Source of the DNA: Dimorphilus gyrociliatus
Taxonomy: Eukaryota > Annelida > Polychaeta > Dinophilidae
Direction of reading: 5' to 3'
Assembly (NCBI GenBank): GCA_904063045.1
Contig: CAJFCJ010000001.1
Coordinates: 1,247,501-1,311,500, forward strand
DNA length: 64,000 nt
The notes beneath the pieces are model-generated. The model was not told where the DNA came from. It worked only from the letters and a program-made list of their open reading frames with translations, and ran no database searches. Position 1 is the first letter of the stretch. Each line of letters begins with the position of its first letter. A program made the position numbers and the translations under genes. Below are positions 13,789 through 25,181 of the stretch, piece after piece.

Positions 13789-16700
13789 ATGTTAACTGAC
13801 GACCCGGAGAAGAAGAATGAATTTTTAAATGCTGCAAAATCAGCAAGAGAAGAAAGAGCTGCAAAGAAATTACAAGAAGATGCAGCGATTAGAATACAAG
13901 TAAATACAGACCTTAAACTTATATAAATTACTTACTCTTCCGATTTAGTCTTTTGTTAGAGGATCTCTTAGTCGAAAGAAAACCTATTCCACACTTAGAG
14001 ATGAGATCGATAGTTATTTGAAAGTACGTCAAGGATCACTTGATTATAATCCATCACAGTTTGGCTCAGGTTGGTTAAGCTAAACCTCTTACTAAAAAGT
14101 ACCATTTTACTCCTTCCATCAATATAAGCTATTCCTCAGAGAAGACCGTAATAAATAATCGAAGAAAAAAACAATTTAACTGAGGGAGATTGAACTATTC
14201 ACCTTAAAAAAATTCATTAATTAAAAGTATTTAAAGGCTTCTTTTAGAGTAAAATATTAATTTCCAGCAAATTTCATTTCGTTTTCCATGCTTTGAAAGA
14301 TTATTGATTTCAGCTCTCTCAACTTATAACCATCTGAGTAAGCTTCTCTTCGTTTTTAAGCAGGAAAAAGATTTATTCGTAGGTAACTGATTTTGACCCT
14401 GAATGTAAAGTAAAACCGTTTTTTCTAAATTCATTAGAGATTTCAATGCTTCTGCAAATATTTACTGGCCAGCATATTACAGAGTACACTTAAAGTCAAT
14501 TATATACCTTTGGCAATGCCAAAGACACATTTCGTTTTATGGATTGAACAAGCAAAAAAAGTACTATTGAAGTGTTGTCAAATAACAGAAATTTTAAAGG
14601 TTTGTGTCTACTAAATGAAAAAATAAAGATAAATAATGTTTTCCATCGTTATCCAACAGCCAGATGTTGCTAAGGAGTTGTGCGCAATTACTGTATTTAT
14701 TAATACTATTTTCAGCTTCACAAGCACATCTACTTGGAAAGTATTTAAAGATAACGAAAGTTAGTTACCTAGCTTTTCTTATTTGTGAATAGGAAAATGA
14801 TGAATCATCTTTCAGATGCTCAACTAAAAAGTAGCATTGATAAAATTTGTTCCAACATCTTAGCATATTTGTATGATAAAGGATTATTTCTTAGCCTTCA
14901 AGTAATATCTTTATTTTATCTGTTCATTTAATCTCTCAGTGTTCTATTTTCAGATTGTTCTGAAAAGAGCGTGTTCTAGAAGCAAGCCGTTTTTTAATAA
15001 CGCTTTGCTCTCTGTTTGTGTGACGATTGGTTTAAGGTATTATTACAAACTTTAAATATATTAATTACACACATTTATTGATATTGTTAAAAAAAGATAA
15101 TGGGTAATTTGTCAACAATTTTACAGACGCGTGCAGCTGACAAACGACGAATCAACAGCTTCCCAGTTTTTATTAAGATTTGTTTCAACTCCTGCATTAT
15201 TCTTTCATTTAAAAGCAGGAAGTGAAAAGATTTTTAACCAAATAAAAACTTTAAATCTGCTGGATAGTATGGTTGAAATATTGAAAAATGACCAAAGCAG
15301 AAAAATTGTGTTTTATTCACTTGATGAAAATTATAAATTATGTTTGCTTGGTAAGCTAGTTTTTCGAGTTGTTTAGTAACTTCTAATTAGAAAATGATCA
15401 CTTTTAGCTAATCTTGTTGACATTGCCCTTTACTCCAATGACTTTCTGGGAACCAGAGCTGAAAGTATTGCTGTAAGTGTTATGCATAGTTTCGCCCAGA
15501 GTTATAATTATAATCTTCAATCTTCAGAAAATTGTCATAGATATTCTACAACAATGTGGAAAATACACTCAGAATAAAAAGTCAAATTTATGTAATTGGC
15601 ATCCCATTTTGGGTTGGTTTTCTCAATCGGTGGACCAAAGGTCTTTTCTCGTAATTTATTTACTATATCTCTTTTTTTACATATTATACTTCATTTTAGC
15701 ATTCAAGAAGCGATGCCACTAGTTAATATACAGCTACAGCAACTATGGAAAGCATCTGCAATAAAGCAATTTTTTGAATTGTTGCTTTTAACTGATCACG
15801 CACAAATTGGATGCGTCTCTCCTAACAGACAAGGAAGTCAATCGAAGGAAACAAAAAGTATATAGTGTTTTTCTTTTTTTGCAGGAGTTCATTTGGTATT
15901 AATTTCATTTTTTTTTATCAGATATTTTTCAAAAGATACGTGAAAAAGCTAACAAAGTTTCATCTTCGAATATAGCTGGCTTAAAATTAGAATCACCTTT
16001 GTGTAAGCTCTGCAGAATAGTATGCCAAATGTATCAGACAGCTCTTTTAGCCTTGTCTCAATTAAAATTAGACATATTATCAAGTTTGAGGTAAAAAAAA
16101 ACACGGAAATTATTTGAACAAAATCGTATATTTATGCCATTTTTAGCAATAATAATAATCCTGATTTGATAACCAAGTTATGGTGTGTTGTGTTAACACC
16201 TGGAGTAAATCCTGCTGCAAAAGCCTACACCGATCTTATGAGTATGAGCAGATGCGGTGATGAGTTTTCAATTTTACTACTTGCTTGTGAAGTATCGAGC
16301 CATTTGATGATGTAAGTAATTTTTGTTTAGTTTCTTCTCTTAAGTCTAATTACTCTTTTCATAGTATTTTGGATGATGGAGAGCTCTACGAACGGCAAAC
16401 ACCGTTTACCTTAGATTTACTTGGCTCGATATCTGATTTCCTAAATCAATTGTGCTTTAAACTCATTTGGAGCGGAAATATCAGTTAGTAAAATTCATTA
16501 AAATAAATGGTCCTTACTTTGAACTTTTACAGAAGTAGGAGAAGCAGAGGAAAGCGATTTATTCAAGTCATTGCATTCTCTGTTAATGCTTATATATGAG
16601 AGAAATTGTAGGAGGGCTTTTGTTAGCGATGAACATTGGCTAATTAAGTATGTCAGCTAACATTTGATGTAGAATCTATTAATATATTTCACCTTTCTTT

Positions 16701-18224
16701 TAGGGATGTAAAGCCGTCACATATTTTATCCGAAATGGAAAAAGGCGATAAGAAGAGGGAAGCAAATTTTTTGTTGCAAAAAGTTCCTCATATAATTCCT
16801 CATAAAGATGTAATATCACGATTTGCTAAAAGTTATCTAATGAAATTTAATTGATTCCCCCTTTCAGAGAGTGGTCCTCTTCCGAAAGTTCATTCAGGCT
16901 AATAAATCGTCCTTAAATATAACCAATTCTCTATCATCCCCACGACCTACGATAATTACAGTACATAGATCTCACTTAGTTGAAGATGGCTATCGTCAAT
17001 TAGCAGAAATATCTCCTAAAGACTTAAAAGGGGTAATTCGTGTGAAATTTGTAAATGAACAAGGCCTTGATGAAGCTGGTATTGATCAGGATGGCGTTTT
17101 TAAAGAATTTTTAGAAGAAACTATTAGTAGAATATTTGATCCTAGCTTAAATTTGTTTAAAACAACAGACGAACAAAAACTTTATCCTTCCCCTACCTCA
17201 TTCGTTCAAGACGATCATCTGCAATTATTCAATTTTGTTGGTAAAATGTTAGCGAAAGCGGTTTATGAAGGCATAGTTGTTGAACTGCCCTTTGCTCCAT
17301 TTTTCCTTTCGCAACTGTTAGGAAAGAAGCATAGTAATATTTATAGTCCTATTGATGAATTGCCATCGTTAGATGCCGAGTTATACAAAAATTTGACGTT
17401 CATAAAGCACTACGAAGGCAATGTCGCAGATCTTGATTTAACGTTTTCCTGCACCCAAGATGTTCTTGGAAAACTCCAAAGTTTTGATTTAACACCTGGA
17501 GGTTCCGCCCTTAACGTCACAAACGAAAATAAGTTAGTTACTATTTCATTTGTATTTTCTGATATATATTGTATTTAATTGTATCCTTAGAATTCGGTAT
17601 ATTCATTTAATGGCCAATTTCCGAATGAGAACTCAAATTAAACATCAGACAGCCGCTTTCCTTCAGGGATTTAAATCTATTGTAAATTCAGAATGGTTGT
17701 CATTATTCTCAGCTAGAGAGCTGCAAAAATTAATCTCAGGAGACACTGTTGATATAGACTTAGATGACTTACGACAGCACACGCACTATTATGGTGGCTT
17801 TCATAACAATCACAAAGTTGTCTCCTGGCTTTGGGATATATTAAATAAGGATTTTAATGCTCAGGAAAGAGCACTATTTTTAAAAGTTGGTTTCTTTTTT
17901 ATTTCAATAATCCGTCTTGATATTTCTGTTACCATATAGTTTGTTACGAGCTGTTCTAAGCCGCCTCTACTAGGTTTTGCCAACTTAGAACCACCCTTCT
18001 CGATCAGATGTGTTGAAGTCAGCGACGATCAAGATAACGGAGACACTGTGGGATCTGTTATTAAAGGGTTTTTCAATGTTCGAAAAAAAGAAACTATGAG
18101 TCGATTGCCAACTTCGTCTACTTGTTTTAATTTATTGAAATTACCAAATTACCAAAAAAAGAGTACGTTAAGAGAGAAGCTGCGTTACGCAATAACGTCT
18201 AATACAGGCTTCGAACTCTCTTAA
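13789..18224 (+). CDS. UBE3B: HECT E3 ubiquitin ligase UBE3B
   Basis: E3 ligase that takes ubiquitin from an E2 onto a HECT cysteine and then to substrate; UBE3B is reported at mitochondria. Nineteen exons: 13789-13899, 13949-14069, 14314-14378, 14438-14599, 14660-14759, 14816-14901, 14954-15036, 15127-15350, 15408-15472, 15528-15640, 15700-15857, 15922-16090, 16147-16311, 16365-16483, 16533-16647, 16704-16809, 16868-17532, 17591-17885, 17940-18224. The frame closes at 1068 aa, the same as human. An IQ motif lies at the N-terminus ([15 protein letters not shown]), then [54 protein letters not shown], and the catalytic Cys in [15 protein letters not shown] near the C-terminus, ending TGFELS. 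Exon 3 uses a GTAGGT donor at 14379, chosen over a GTAACT four bases later because only the former keeps frame. Confidence 0.97.
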
Positions 18225-18376
18225 TTTTGTACTAATTTATATTGCCAAATGTTCAATTTGAAAAAACAAATCATTTCAAAACAATAAACATACCAGTTTT
18301 GATATTGAAATCTCTCCCTTGTTGGTTTCACCTTTGATGATTCTATATAGCACTGTCACTGTAATTTTCAATTTTA

Positions 18377-19253
18377 TTACAAAACACCAAAAATCTCTTC
18401 AAAATGTTTTTCAAAATCAGGTGATTCGCTTAAAATCCAATTTCTAACATTTTTTGCATCAGCTTCGCAATTCACCAATCTATCTTTTTTGTCGAATGAT
18501 TCCAGACCATTCAAAGAACGATTAAGTGATTTCCATAAAGTTTGGTTGCCCGGGTGCAGCCAAATTAAATACTTATGGAATAAGATTTTCTCTGTCAAAT
18601 AATATTTTATTAAGTTGGACAATGTAATGATTAAAATCACCATTTTCATTAACAGCTGTCTCTAGCAATAACGAAACTATATATGAAGTTTGGTCGTAAT
18701 TTCCACACCCTTTGAGCTAAACAAAAAATGAGGAAATGTAATTGTATTTGTATCTCTAAGTAGACTGAATATGTTGAATATCGGTGTTGTATTTACCAGC
18801 AGTAAGATTATATTCCGACATTCCTCATACTGTTTCGTCGCATGATAGCACCTTGCCAAACAGTCTTGGGCTTCTCGATAAGCTCGGCAATCTTTATTTT
18901 TCATTACCTCTAGAATTTTATTAGATTAACGTATTATCTATCCTCCATAAATGGAAGCAAAAAATTACCTATTGCCTTTGTGTACCAGTCCACAGCTTCA
19001 CTAAACGATTGATTATAATAAGCGTAGTCACCTCTATATTTATATAACTCTTCCTCGTATTCATCAGTCGTTGCATCTTCTTTCATAAACCACTATTTGA
19101 GAAATCTCAATTGATATTTTTTTAAAACTCTTTTGTTATACATACAAGTTTTTCAAAAGTTTTAATGTCTAAATTTTTCTCTTTCATTTTTTGTGCCTTA
19201 TCTTCTTGGCAACAATGATCAAAAACATTTGATATTTCACTGATTGAATCCAT
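18377..19253 (-). CDS. C8orf76: C8orf76-like TPR protein
   Basis: Five exons: 19253-19146, 19092-18969, 18909-18797, 18716-18641, 18591-18377; 211 aa. It resembles vertebrate C8orf76 (380 aa), a poorly studied protein with TPR-like helices: compare WFMKEDATTDEYEEELYKYRGDYAYYN and CLARCYHATKQYEEC here (in pieces) with WFYEETESSDD...KFKGDLAYRR and ARCLAHLGRHMEAL. The later LIWLHPGNQTLWKSL matches LISLHPFNPWNWGKL. The C-terminal half of the vertebrate protein is absent, so the gene is short. A 49-nt intron (18592-18640) is needed to keep the frame. Function is unknown; a TPR scaffold is the inference. It is the last of three same-strand genes with ISY1 and MRPS23. Confidence 0.72.
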
Positions 19254-19521
19254 AGCTTTACTATTTAAAAGAATAAGGATAACAAAAACGCATGTTTTCC
19301 TATATTGTGCAAAATATTTGCATTTTCCGTTTCCGGAACTCCCAATCTCTATTCTTAGCGGACAATTCAAATTTTACATTAAGAAATTTGACTAATTTTC
19401 TTATGAATGATATACTATAATTTATTCTTAATTTTCATAGACAAAAGGTTATCGTTCTTATTTTCAAATACTAAACATAATTCAGCCGAAAATATTAGCT
19501 AAATAGTACATTTTATAATAT

Positions 19522-20316
19522 TTAAGATATTTTCTTGGAGGTTACCATTTTAGAGGGCACAATTGTTCTTTTTAATATTTCTTTGGAAGTAAGAAGAGAT
19601 TTTTCTTCATAATTTCTCTAAAATAAATAAGATAAATAAATATACATATATACATATATTTGCATTTATAAAGCATAAAAGTCAATGCTTAAATATCTAA
19701 GAGTATATTTATATATTAGCATGTTTACGTACTTCTTCCTCTTCTCTGACATTTTTTAATTCTACTCCTTCTGACCTTAAGCTATCGACCGCTTTATCAA
19801 AGGCTTCTTCCGAATATCTATCATCTGGACTGAATTCCATGTATTTATTGATGAATCTTTAAAGGAATATATAAGTTCGGCTCTTTAAATTTTAATATTC
19901 TAGAATATTTATCAACCATTTACCTTTGAATGACATTTGAAGAATTATTATCGATTAAGTCTAAATTGTCTGGATTACCATATTCTGTATAAAATTTTCT
20001 GTAAGGAAATATGAGTTTATTGAGCAGAACTTAAGTATAGAATAGACTAACGATCGAGCCATATCTTCTATATACAATATATCTTTAACCTCACATACTT
20101 CGTGTTTTCTATCTATTCTAGGTTCTGTTTTAGGAGGGAAGGCTGCATAAACATCATACCAGAGAGGTCGTTCAGCATACTTGAGTGCTCCCGATTTCAT
20201 TAAACCATTGATTCTGTCACGTGTGAGCGATATTAGAGTTTTTAACAAAACACAATAAATTTGAATAGATACCTTGTAAATATGGACCCAACTGCCTCGA
20301 ATCTACTACCAGCCAT
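19522..20316 (-). CDS. MRPS23: Mitochondrial small ribosomal subunit protein mS23
   Basis: Structural protein of the mitochondrial ribosome small subunit. Five exons: 20316-20273, 20213-20052, 19998-19924, 19856-19733, 19617-19522; 166 aa (human 190). The N-terminus MAGSRFEAVGSIFTR is nearly identical to vertebrate mS23; then KSGALKYAERPLWYDVYAAFPP, YIEDMARSKFYTEYG and DDRYSEEAFDKAVDSLRSEGV. The first exon is short and the first intron runs through a region with no ATG in the downstream frame, so the split start is required. A Lys-rich C-terminal tail replaces the longer human tail. ISY1 lies 436 bp upstream on the same strand and the C8orf76-like gene 268 bp downstream. Confidence 0.92.
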
Positions 20317-20752
20317 ATCTTCTACGATTTATCGGATATATTATATTTATTTTGTGATTTATTTTGACAAGAATAGTAATGGAGTTTTATCCTTTGTCTA
20401 CCAGTTTCCTCAGACAAAATGTTCAGACAGACAAATTAATATGAAACTTCCATAAATCTTAGTATACATAGTTTAGTATATTCAATAACACATGGTTTTT
20501 GCCAAAAGCAAATGGAAATGATTTAAATTGAGTTTTTATTCAGCCAAGTTTTAAAATAAACATATATTTACAACTGATCAAATTACATCTTAAAGTGAAA
20601 ACCCTAAAATTAAGTCAAGTCAACTTGTTAGCATTGGTTCAAGTTTAAGCCAACTTATAAAAAGACAAATATATCTTTTATTTTTAAAGTTAACATAAAA
20701 TTATGGTATATATAACTGCGCTTATACTTATTTACAAAAACAAATAATATTG
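20317..20752. other. MRPS23 upstream / ISY1 3' flank
   Basis: 436 bp of AT-rich sequence between two minus-strand genes. It contains the ISY1 3' UTR and presumably the MRPS23 promoter. Nothing else is recognised. Confidence 0.4.
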
Positions 20753-22171
20753 TTAAAGGGCTAACATCTTTTTTATTTCTTCTCCTTCAGTTTTTAAATC
20801 ATCACTAACATATCTATCTAAAAGCTCTCTCTTTTTTCTTAATATTAACGCTTTCTCAATATCTTTTTGTGTTGGAACTTCAACATGAGATATCATTACT
20901 GAACTTGTATCAGCTACTACTTTTTCCTCAGGTTCTGACAGTTTTATATCATCCTTGACATTAGGCTGAAAACGGTTAAAAGCGATAAAAATTACTGCAT
21001 TTTCATAAGATATTCAACTCACATCTTTTAATCCAATTAAAGTATAATTATTTGGCTTCTTTTGAGAAGATTTTTGTGTTTGAACGAGGTTTCGTATTGC
21101 TTCCTTTTCATACTCCGCTTCCAACGGGACCAGAATTCCGTCATCTTCATCTCTATATCCATAATAATCAGCGTCAACGTTACGCATAAGCTCTGCTCTT
21201 GTTTTTCGAGATGTTTCAGGCGGACCTTGCTCAAATAGCTCTCTGACACCAGGTAGATCTTTTGCTGCTCCAAAATATCTAACAAAACAAGTTATATGCT
21301 CGGTAATTTAATTGATATTATCAAATTTGTCGTCATACTTATATCCTCTATTCCCCGGTACTTCTTTTCCTTCGTGATCTAACATTTTTGGGCCCAATCT
21401 CTGTATAATAACTTTTCGTAATTAAAGAATTCACGAACAAAGATGGTAGATTACCAAAAAATTTGGTCCTCCTAATTCATTAATCTGAATTTCCCAGTGT
21501 CGTTTTTCTCTTAAGAGTTTGTTAATTTCATCATTCAAGTCACGTAATTTAAACTCTCCGAGACCAGCATTTTGAATCTGAGCTACCTTCTTAGAAATTT
21601 CTCCAATGACCTAAAAATAGAGGAAATTAAGATAACCAAACAACTCTAATGCAAAAAATGACTAACCTCTCTTCTCCATTTCATACAAACTTTAACATTA
21701 GTACATTCAGAGGCTAAATGAGGTCTTTTCTTTGGCTTTCCCTTAAGCAACTCTTCCTGATATAACCTCCATCGGTTCAGAGTGGTCCTGTTGTAAAAAA
21801 TTTAAAAATATATAAATATTTATAATACAATAAAACAAAACTTCTCGATTAACTTATATTATGTATGTAAGATTAGAAGTCCCTAATGTAAGTAAATTTT
21901 GCTTTGTGCATTTCATAAAATAATACACGTGTATTGGATCCTACAGTTTACGCAGAAATGACTACAGATTCGATCAATCATAGAGTATTACAACTTTAAC
22001 AGAAATTACAAGACTTACATTGCCTTTTCTGAGTTTCGAGCCTGAAATAAAAAAACAATTACATATCTTGAATAATACTAAAGGTATATTTAAGTATAAT
22101 AGATTAATCCAAATAAAACGCCTATGAAAAAATCATTTATAAATTATTATAACAATGATCATATTTACCAT
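20753..22171 (-). CDS. ISY1: Pre-mRNA-splicing factor ISY1
   Basis: Component of the spliceosome NTC/XAB2 complex, contacting the active site in B* and C complexes. Seven exons: 22171-22169 (the ATG alone), 22041-22019, 21787-21667, 21610-21455, 21400-21339, 21278-21023, 20965-20753; 277 aa (human 285). After M, ARNSEKAMTTLNRW leads into EISKKVAQIQNAGLGEF, LNDEINKLLREKRHWE, INELGGPNF, PKMLDHEGKEVPGNRGYKYF and GAAKDLPGVRELFE, with near-complete conservation. The acidic insert of vertebrate ISY1 is reduced. The coding part of exon 1 is only the start codon, confirmed by the conserved second residue Ala at the next acceptor. Head-to-head with the TMEM126-like gene (515 bp). Confidence 0.96.
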
Positions 22172-22686
22172 TTTTATTTGTGTAGAGGTAAAGAAATAGA
22201 GATAAACTATAAACAAACGATTAGAAAACGTTTTTTCGCCGCTATATGGTCAGGCTGATTGGTAAAATATTGTTGAACCGAAATACCAGTTCTTGCTACA
22301 GCAGGGTTCCTGGTCTCGAATTTATAAGTTTTCAAAACGCCAGTAATACCTTATTTCTCAGCTGTGGGTCTAATAATATGATATTTTATCACTCTTGGTA
22401 TTTTATTTTAACCTTCATATTATTACTCCAAGAAGAAATCTACTTACTTTGGACTCGAACAATGCATTCTGTAAAATATAGCAAATGTAATATAAATCTA
22501 TAATTGTTGGTTGTTAAAATTAGGCAGTTTATTTAACTGATCAAAGTCAAGCAAAGTTAATAGTCACATACAAATATTTCTTTAACTAATTTCAAAATTT
22601 TTAGAACCAGTCTATGACTTTATAAAGACACTGTCGGCTTCGAAAGTAGGATATTTCAAATATCGCCCACACACATTGACTTAAAC
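22172..22686. promoter_or_regulatory. Divergent promoter ISY1 / TMEM126-like
   Basis: 515 bp between divergent genes. An 85-codon plus-strand open frame (22246-22503) has no family resemblance and no conserved features; I treat it as chance. The region 22230-22330 is the GC-richer part. No clear core promoter motif is seen. Confidence 0.35.
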
Positions 22687-23593
22687 ATGCGATGGAAATT
22701 TTGGAAAGAATCACTAACAGAAGAAACTCGTCAAACCGAGTTCTTCAAACCTGGGGCTGTATATCATACTTCCGACAAAAGCTCACTTCCCTCTAATGCA
22801 GTAAGATTAAGCCCTGCTCAACTGTCAATAATGGAATATGAAGTAGCGAAAAACTGGAAAAACAAGCGAGAAATGTAAGTTGTTTATTGGTTGTAAAACT
22901 TAATTTAACTTCATTGCTACTATAAATTTTACGTGTATGCTTTATTATTTTCCTCTGAGAAACTGTCTGGAAGAATTAGTGCACTACATTTTTTTAGTGT
23001 GTAAATTCTTTGAAAACTCTATGACATTGAAGAGAAGATTAATTTCCTTTGTTACATTTTGTAGATTTTCTTACTTGTATGCTCCTCAAATGTGTGGTTC
23101 AATATCTGCAGCCACTGGGCTTGTTTTCACAAATCATCTGAGACAATCTCTAAAATTATCCCGTTATGGCGTTGGTAGATTATCGACTTACGCGTCAGGA
23201 GTTTTTATACCCTTTGCTCTAACTGGGCTAACATACCATCGTTTTGTATCTCAGCGCCAAAATGTCAGTGACAAATGCCAATTATGTGCTATTAATCGAG
23301 GTGTTGCAATACAATTGTTAAATGGATTCCTGCAACCAATGATTCTAACAACTACAGCCTGTTTTGCTGTGGCAAAAGCTTATAAAACCATTGCTTTACC
23401 TGCTTTCTGGGATTTGAGAAAGCAATCATCAATAGTTACTAAAATATTTAAATCTGCCAGACTTCAAATTGGAGCTGCTCTGTTATTAAATGTAGGATTT
23501 GCCGTTTTCTTTACAATACGACAGCGAGAGGGATATCTACTAATCAAGGAAGAAATTCTGAAAAGATATAGTATAAAGAGCAGCAACATATAA
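22687..23593 (+). CDS. TMEM126A: TMEM126A/B family mitochondrial inner-membrane protein
   Basis: TMEM126 proteins are four-helix mitochondrial inner-membrane proteins; TMEM126A aids ND4/complex I assembly and TMEM126B is in the MCIA complex. Two exons: 22687-22874 and 23065-23593, giving 238 aa (human TMEM126A 195). The match rests on GLTYHRFVSQ followed by CQLCAINRGV, corresponding to the family's DLTYRCFVS...CETCTITRSG, plus the placement of hydrophobic segments (SISAATGLVFTNHLRQSL, STYASGVFIPFALTGL, AALLLNVGFAVFFTI). The N-terminus is longer and polar. An intron-retaining frame starting at 22937 exists but would lose the upstream exon. The A versus B assignment is not resolvable. The stop lies 47 bp from the convergent TRIM-like stop. 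Confidence 0.75.
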
Positions 23594-23640
23594 AATTCCA
23601 TCAATAAGGAATATATTACAAAGAGTCATCATTGAGATTT

Positions 23641-24964
23641 TTATTTGTCGAATGAGGATGAACATACATTTGAGTTCATTTCTAGCGCTCTGGAACAACT
23701 ACGACGTTTTCTACCGGACCGAGCTTGAACTGGTGACGGATTTTCCAAGGGAGTATTATGATTAATGTCTTCATCTCCTAATAAAATTTTTACATATATA
23801 TCAAATATCCTTTAATGCGTAACTTTTCTTACCAAAAGTTAAGTTTTCTATCATATCGCCAATGGTTTGTAAAGCTTCAACTAAATGTTTAGATACTTTT
23901 GAATCCGAAATATCAGGAGAATTCCAATCAAGTAAAGCTTTTTCTCCGCTTTAGAGATTAAAATACAGCAAAAAAAACGATAATATAACTTATATACAGT
24001 GTAAAGTAATATACTTACAGTTCTAAAGTACTCTTTAAATTGACATGAGTTGCTCCATTCTCAAGTTTCTCCAAGTCCTCTTCAACTTTTGCAAGTTCAT
24101 CAATTTTTGAACGAAAGCAGCTCACAGCGTTTGAATTTTGTAGGAATTTAACTTGTCTTTCATTTTTTAGACGCGATAAAATCTCTAGATGCTTCGCTTT
24201 TAAACACTTTATCAAACTTTGAAATTCTAATTCGACATTAGTCAAGTAATTAGTGAATTCGATATGCTCTCTCTTCTTTATAGATTCGGCTCTTATCATT
24301 TTCTCTGTAAGACTTTCCTTAAAAGTTTTTATATTATTTTTCACTGGTTGAATTTGGCAAAAATTAGTTTCATAAACATTTTTTAGATATAAACTTATAA
24401 CGGTATGAGAATGGTGTCCGTCTATTGCACACCGATGACATATATCTTCCTTACAAACGGTACAGTAGAGAACTAATTTCATTCTCTCCATTTGATGAAA
24501 TTTGCAAAAATCGTCATTGAGCTCTTTGTATGATAGTGAAAATTTCCTTTGGGCGTCTTCAAAAGTCTTAATGACTGATTCTAATTCGTTATTTCGGGTA
24601 AGAGTTGGCTGATCATAGAACTTTTCCTGAGAATTCGGTTTATAATTTATTGTTGATTGATCCAAACACTTTGGACAAGTAATCTAAAAATTATTTTAAA
24701 AGTGTTCAAAAGAATAAATTATGTTTGTTAAATACTTACATCTGCAGTTTTGACTCTTTCTCTCAGCAATGGATCATTATCGTTAAGTAAAGTTAATTTT
24801 ATACTAACAATCAGGGAACTTTTAGGAGAAGGTTGGTCTAAACCATCAATAGACGTCAATAGGCAAATACATTTAAAACAAATATTATGTTTACATCGCA
24901 GTTGCATAGGGTGCGAAAGAAGATTTTTACATTGGGGGCATGATAAGTCTTCCGGTAGATCCAT
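23641..24964 (-). CDS. TRIM-like RING and B-box protein, no C-terminal domain
   Basis: Probable E3 ubiquitin ligase. Four exons: 24964-24740, 24683-24019, 23948-23833, 23777-23641; 380 aa. The RING begins at residue 9 (CPQCKNLL, CKHNICFKCICLL), then a roughly 40-residue insert before the last Cys pair (ITCPKC), so the domain straddles an intron; such inserts occur in C-I subclass TRIMs (TRIM9/36/46 type). A B-box 2 follows (CTVCKEDICHRCAIDGHHSH), then a long coiled coil. Instead of the COS/FN3/SPRY of class C-I it ends in a short linker and a basic tail (SGRKRRSCSR). Orthology within the TRIM family is not assignable. Shares a 217-bp divergent promoter with CPSF3. Confidence 0.8.
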
Positions 24965-25181
24965 CTTTAAAGCTGTACATATAGTTAAAAAGAAAATTTT
25001 GAAAATGACGTTTGTGGTCGTATTTTATTACTATTTCGTAAAAACATAATTTTTCATGTATAATTTTTCTCTTTCAAATAAATATTGCTTAGATATAGTT
25101 AAAAATATTTTTACCATTTTTTAAATACACTACGAAAACAAATATATGGTTACCGCCGGTGTTTTTGTCTAATCTACAAGG
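24965..25181. promoter_or_regulatory. Divergent promoter TRIM-like gene / CPSF3
   Basis: A 217-bp interval between divergent ATGs, wholly AT-rich apart from GTTACCGCCGG at about 25150-25160. Both promoters must fit here. Confidence 0.4.

Noticed and set aside
22230-22330. tRNA-like look (GGTCAGGCTGATTGG and GGTTCCTGGTCTCGAA)
   Set aside because: The A-box-like and B-box-like pieces do not fold into a plausible cloverleaf by eye and no anticodon arm can be drawn.
22246-22503. 85-codon plus-strand open frame in the ISY1/TMEM126 promoter interval
   Set aside because: No family resemblance, no splice context, and composition like the surrounding DNA.
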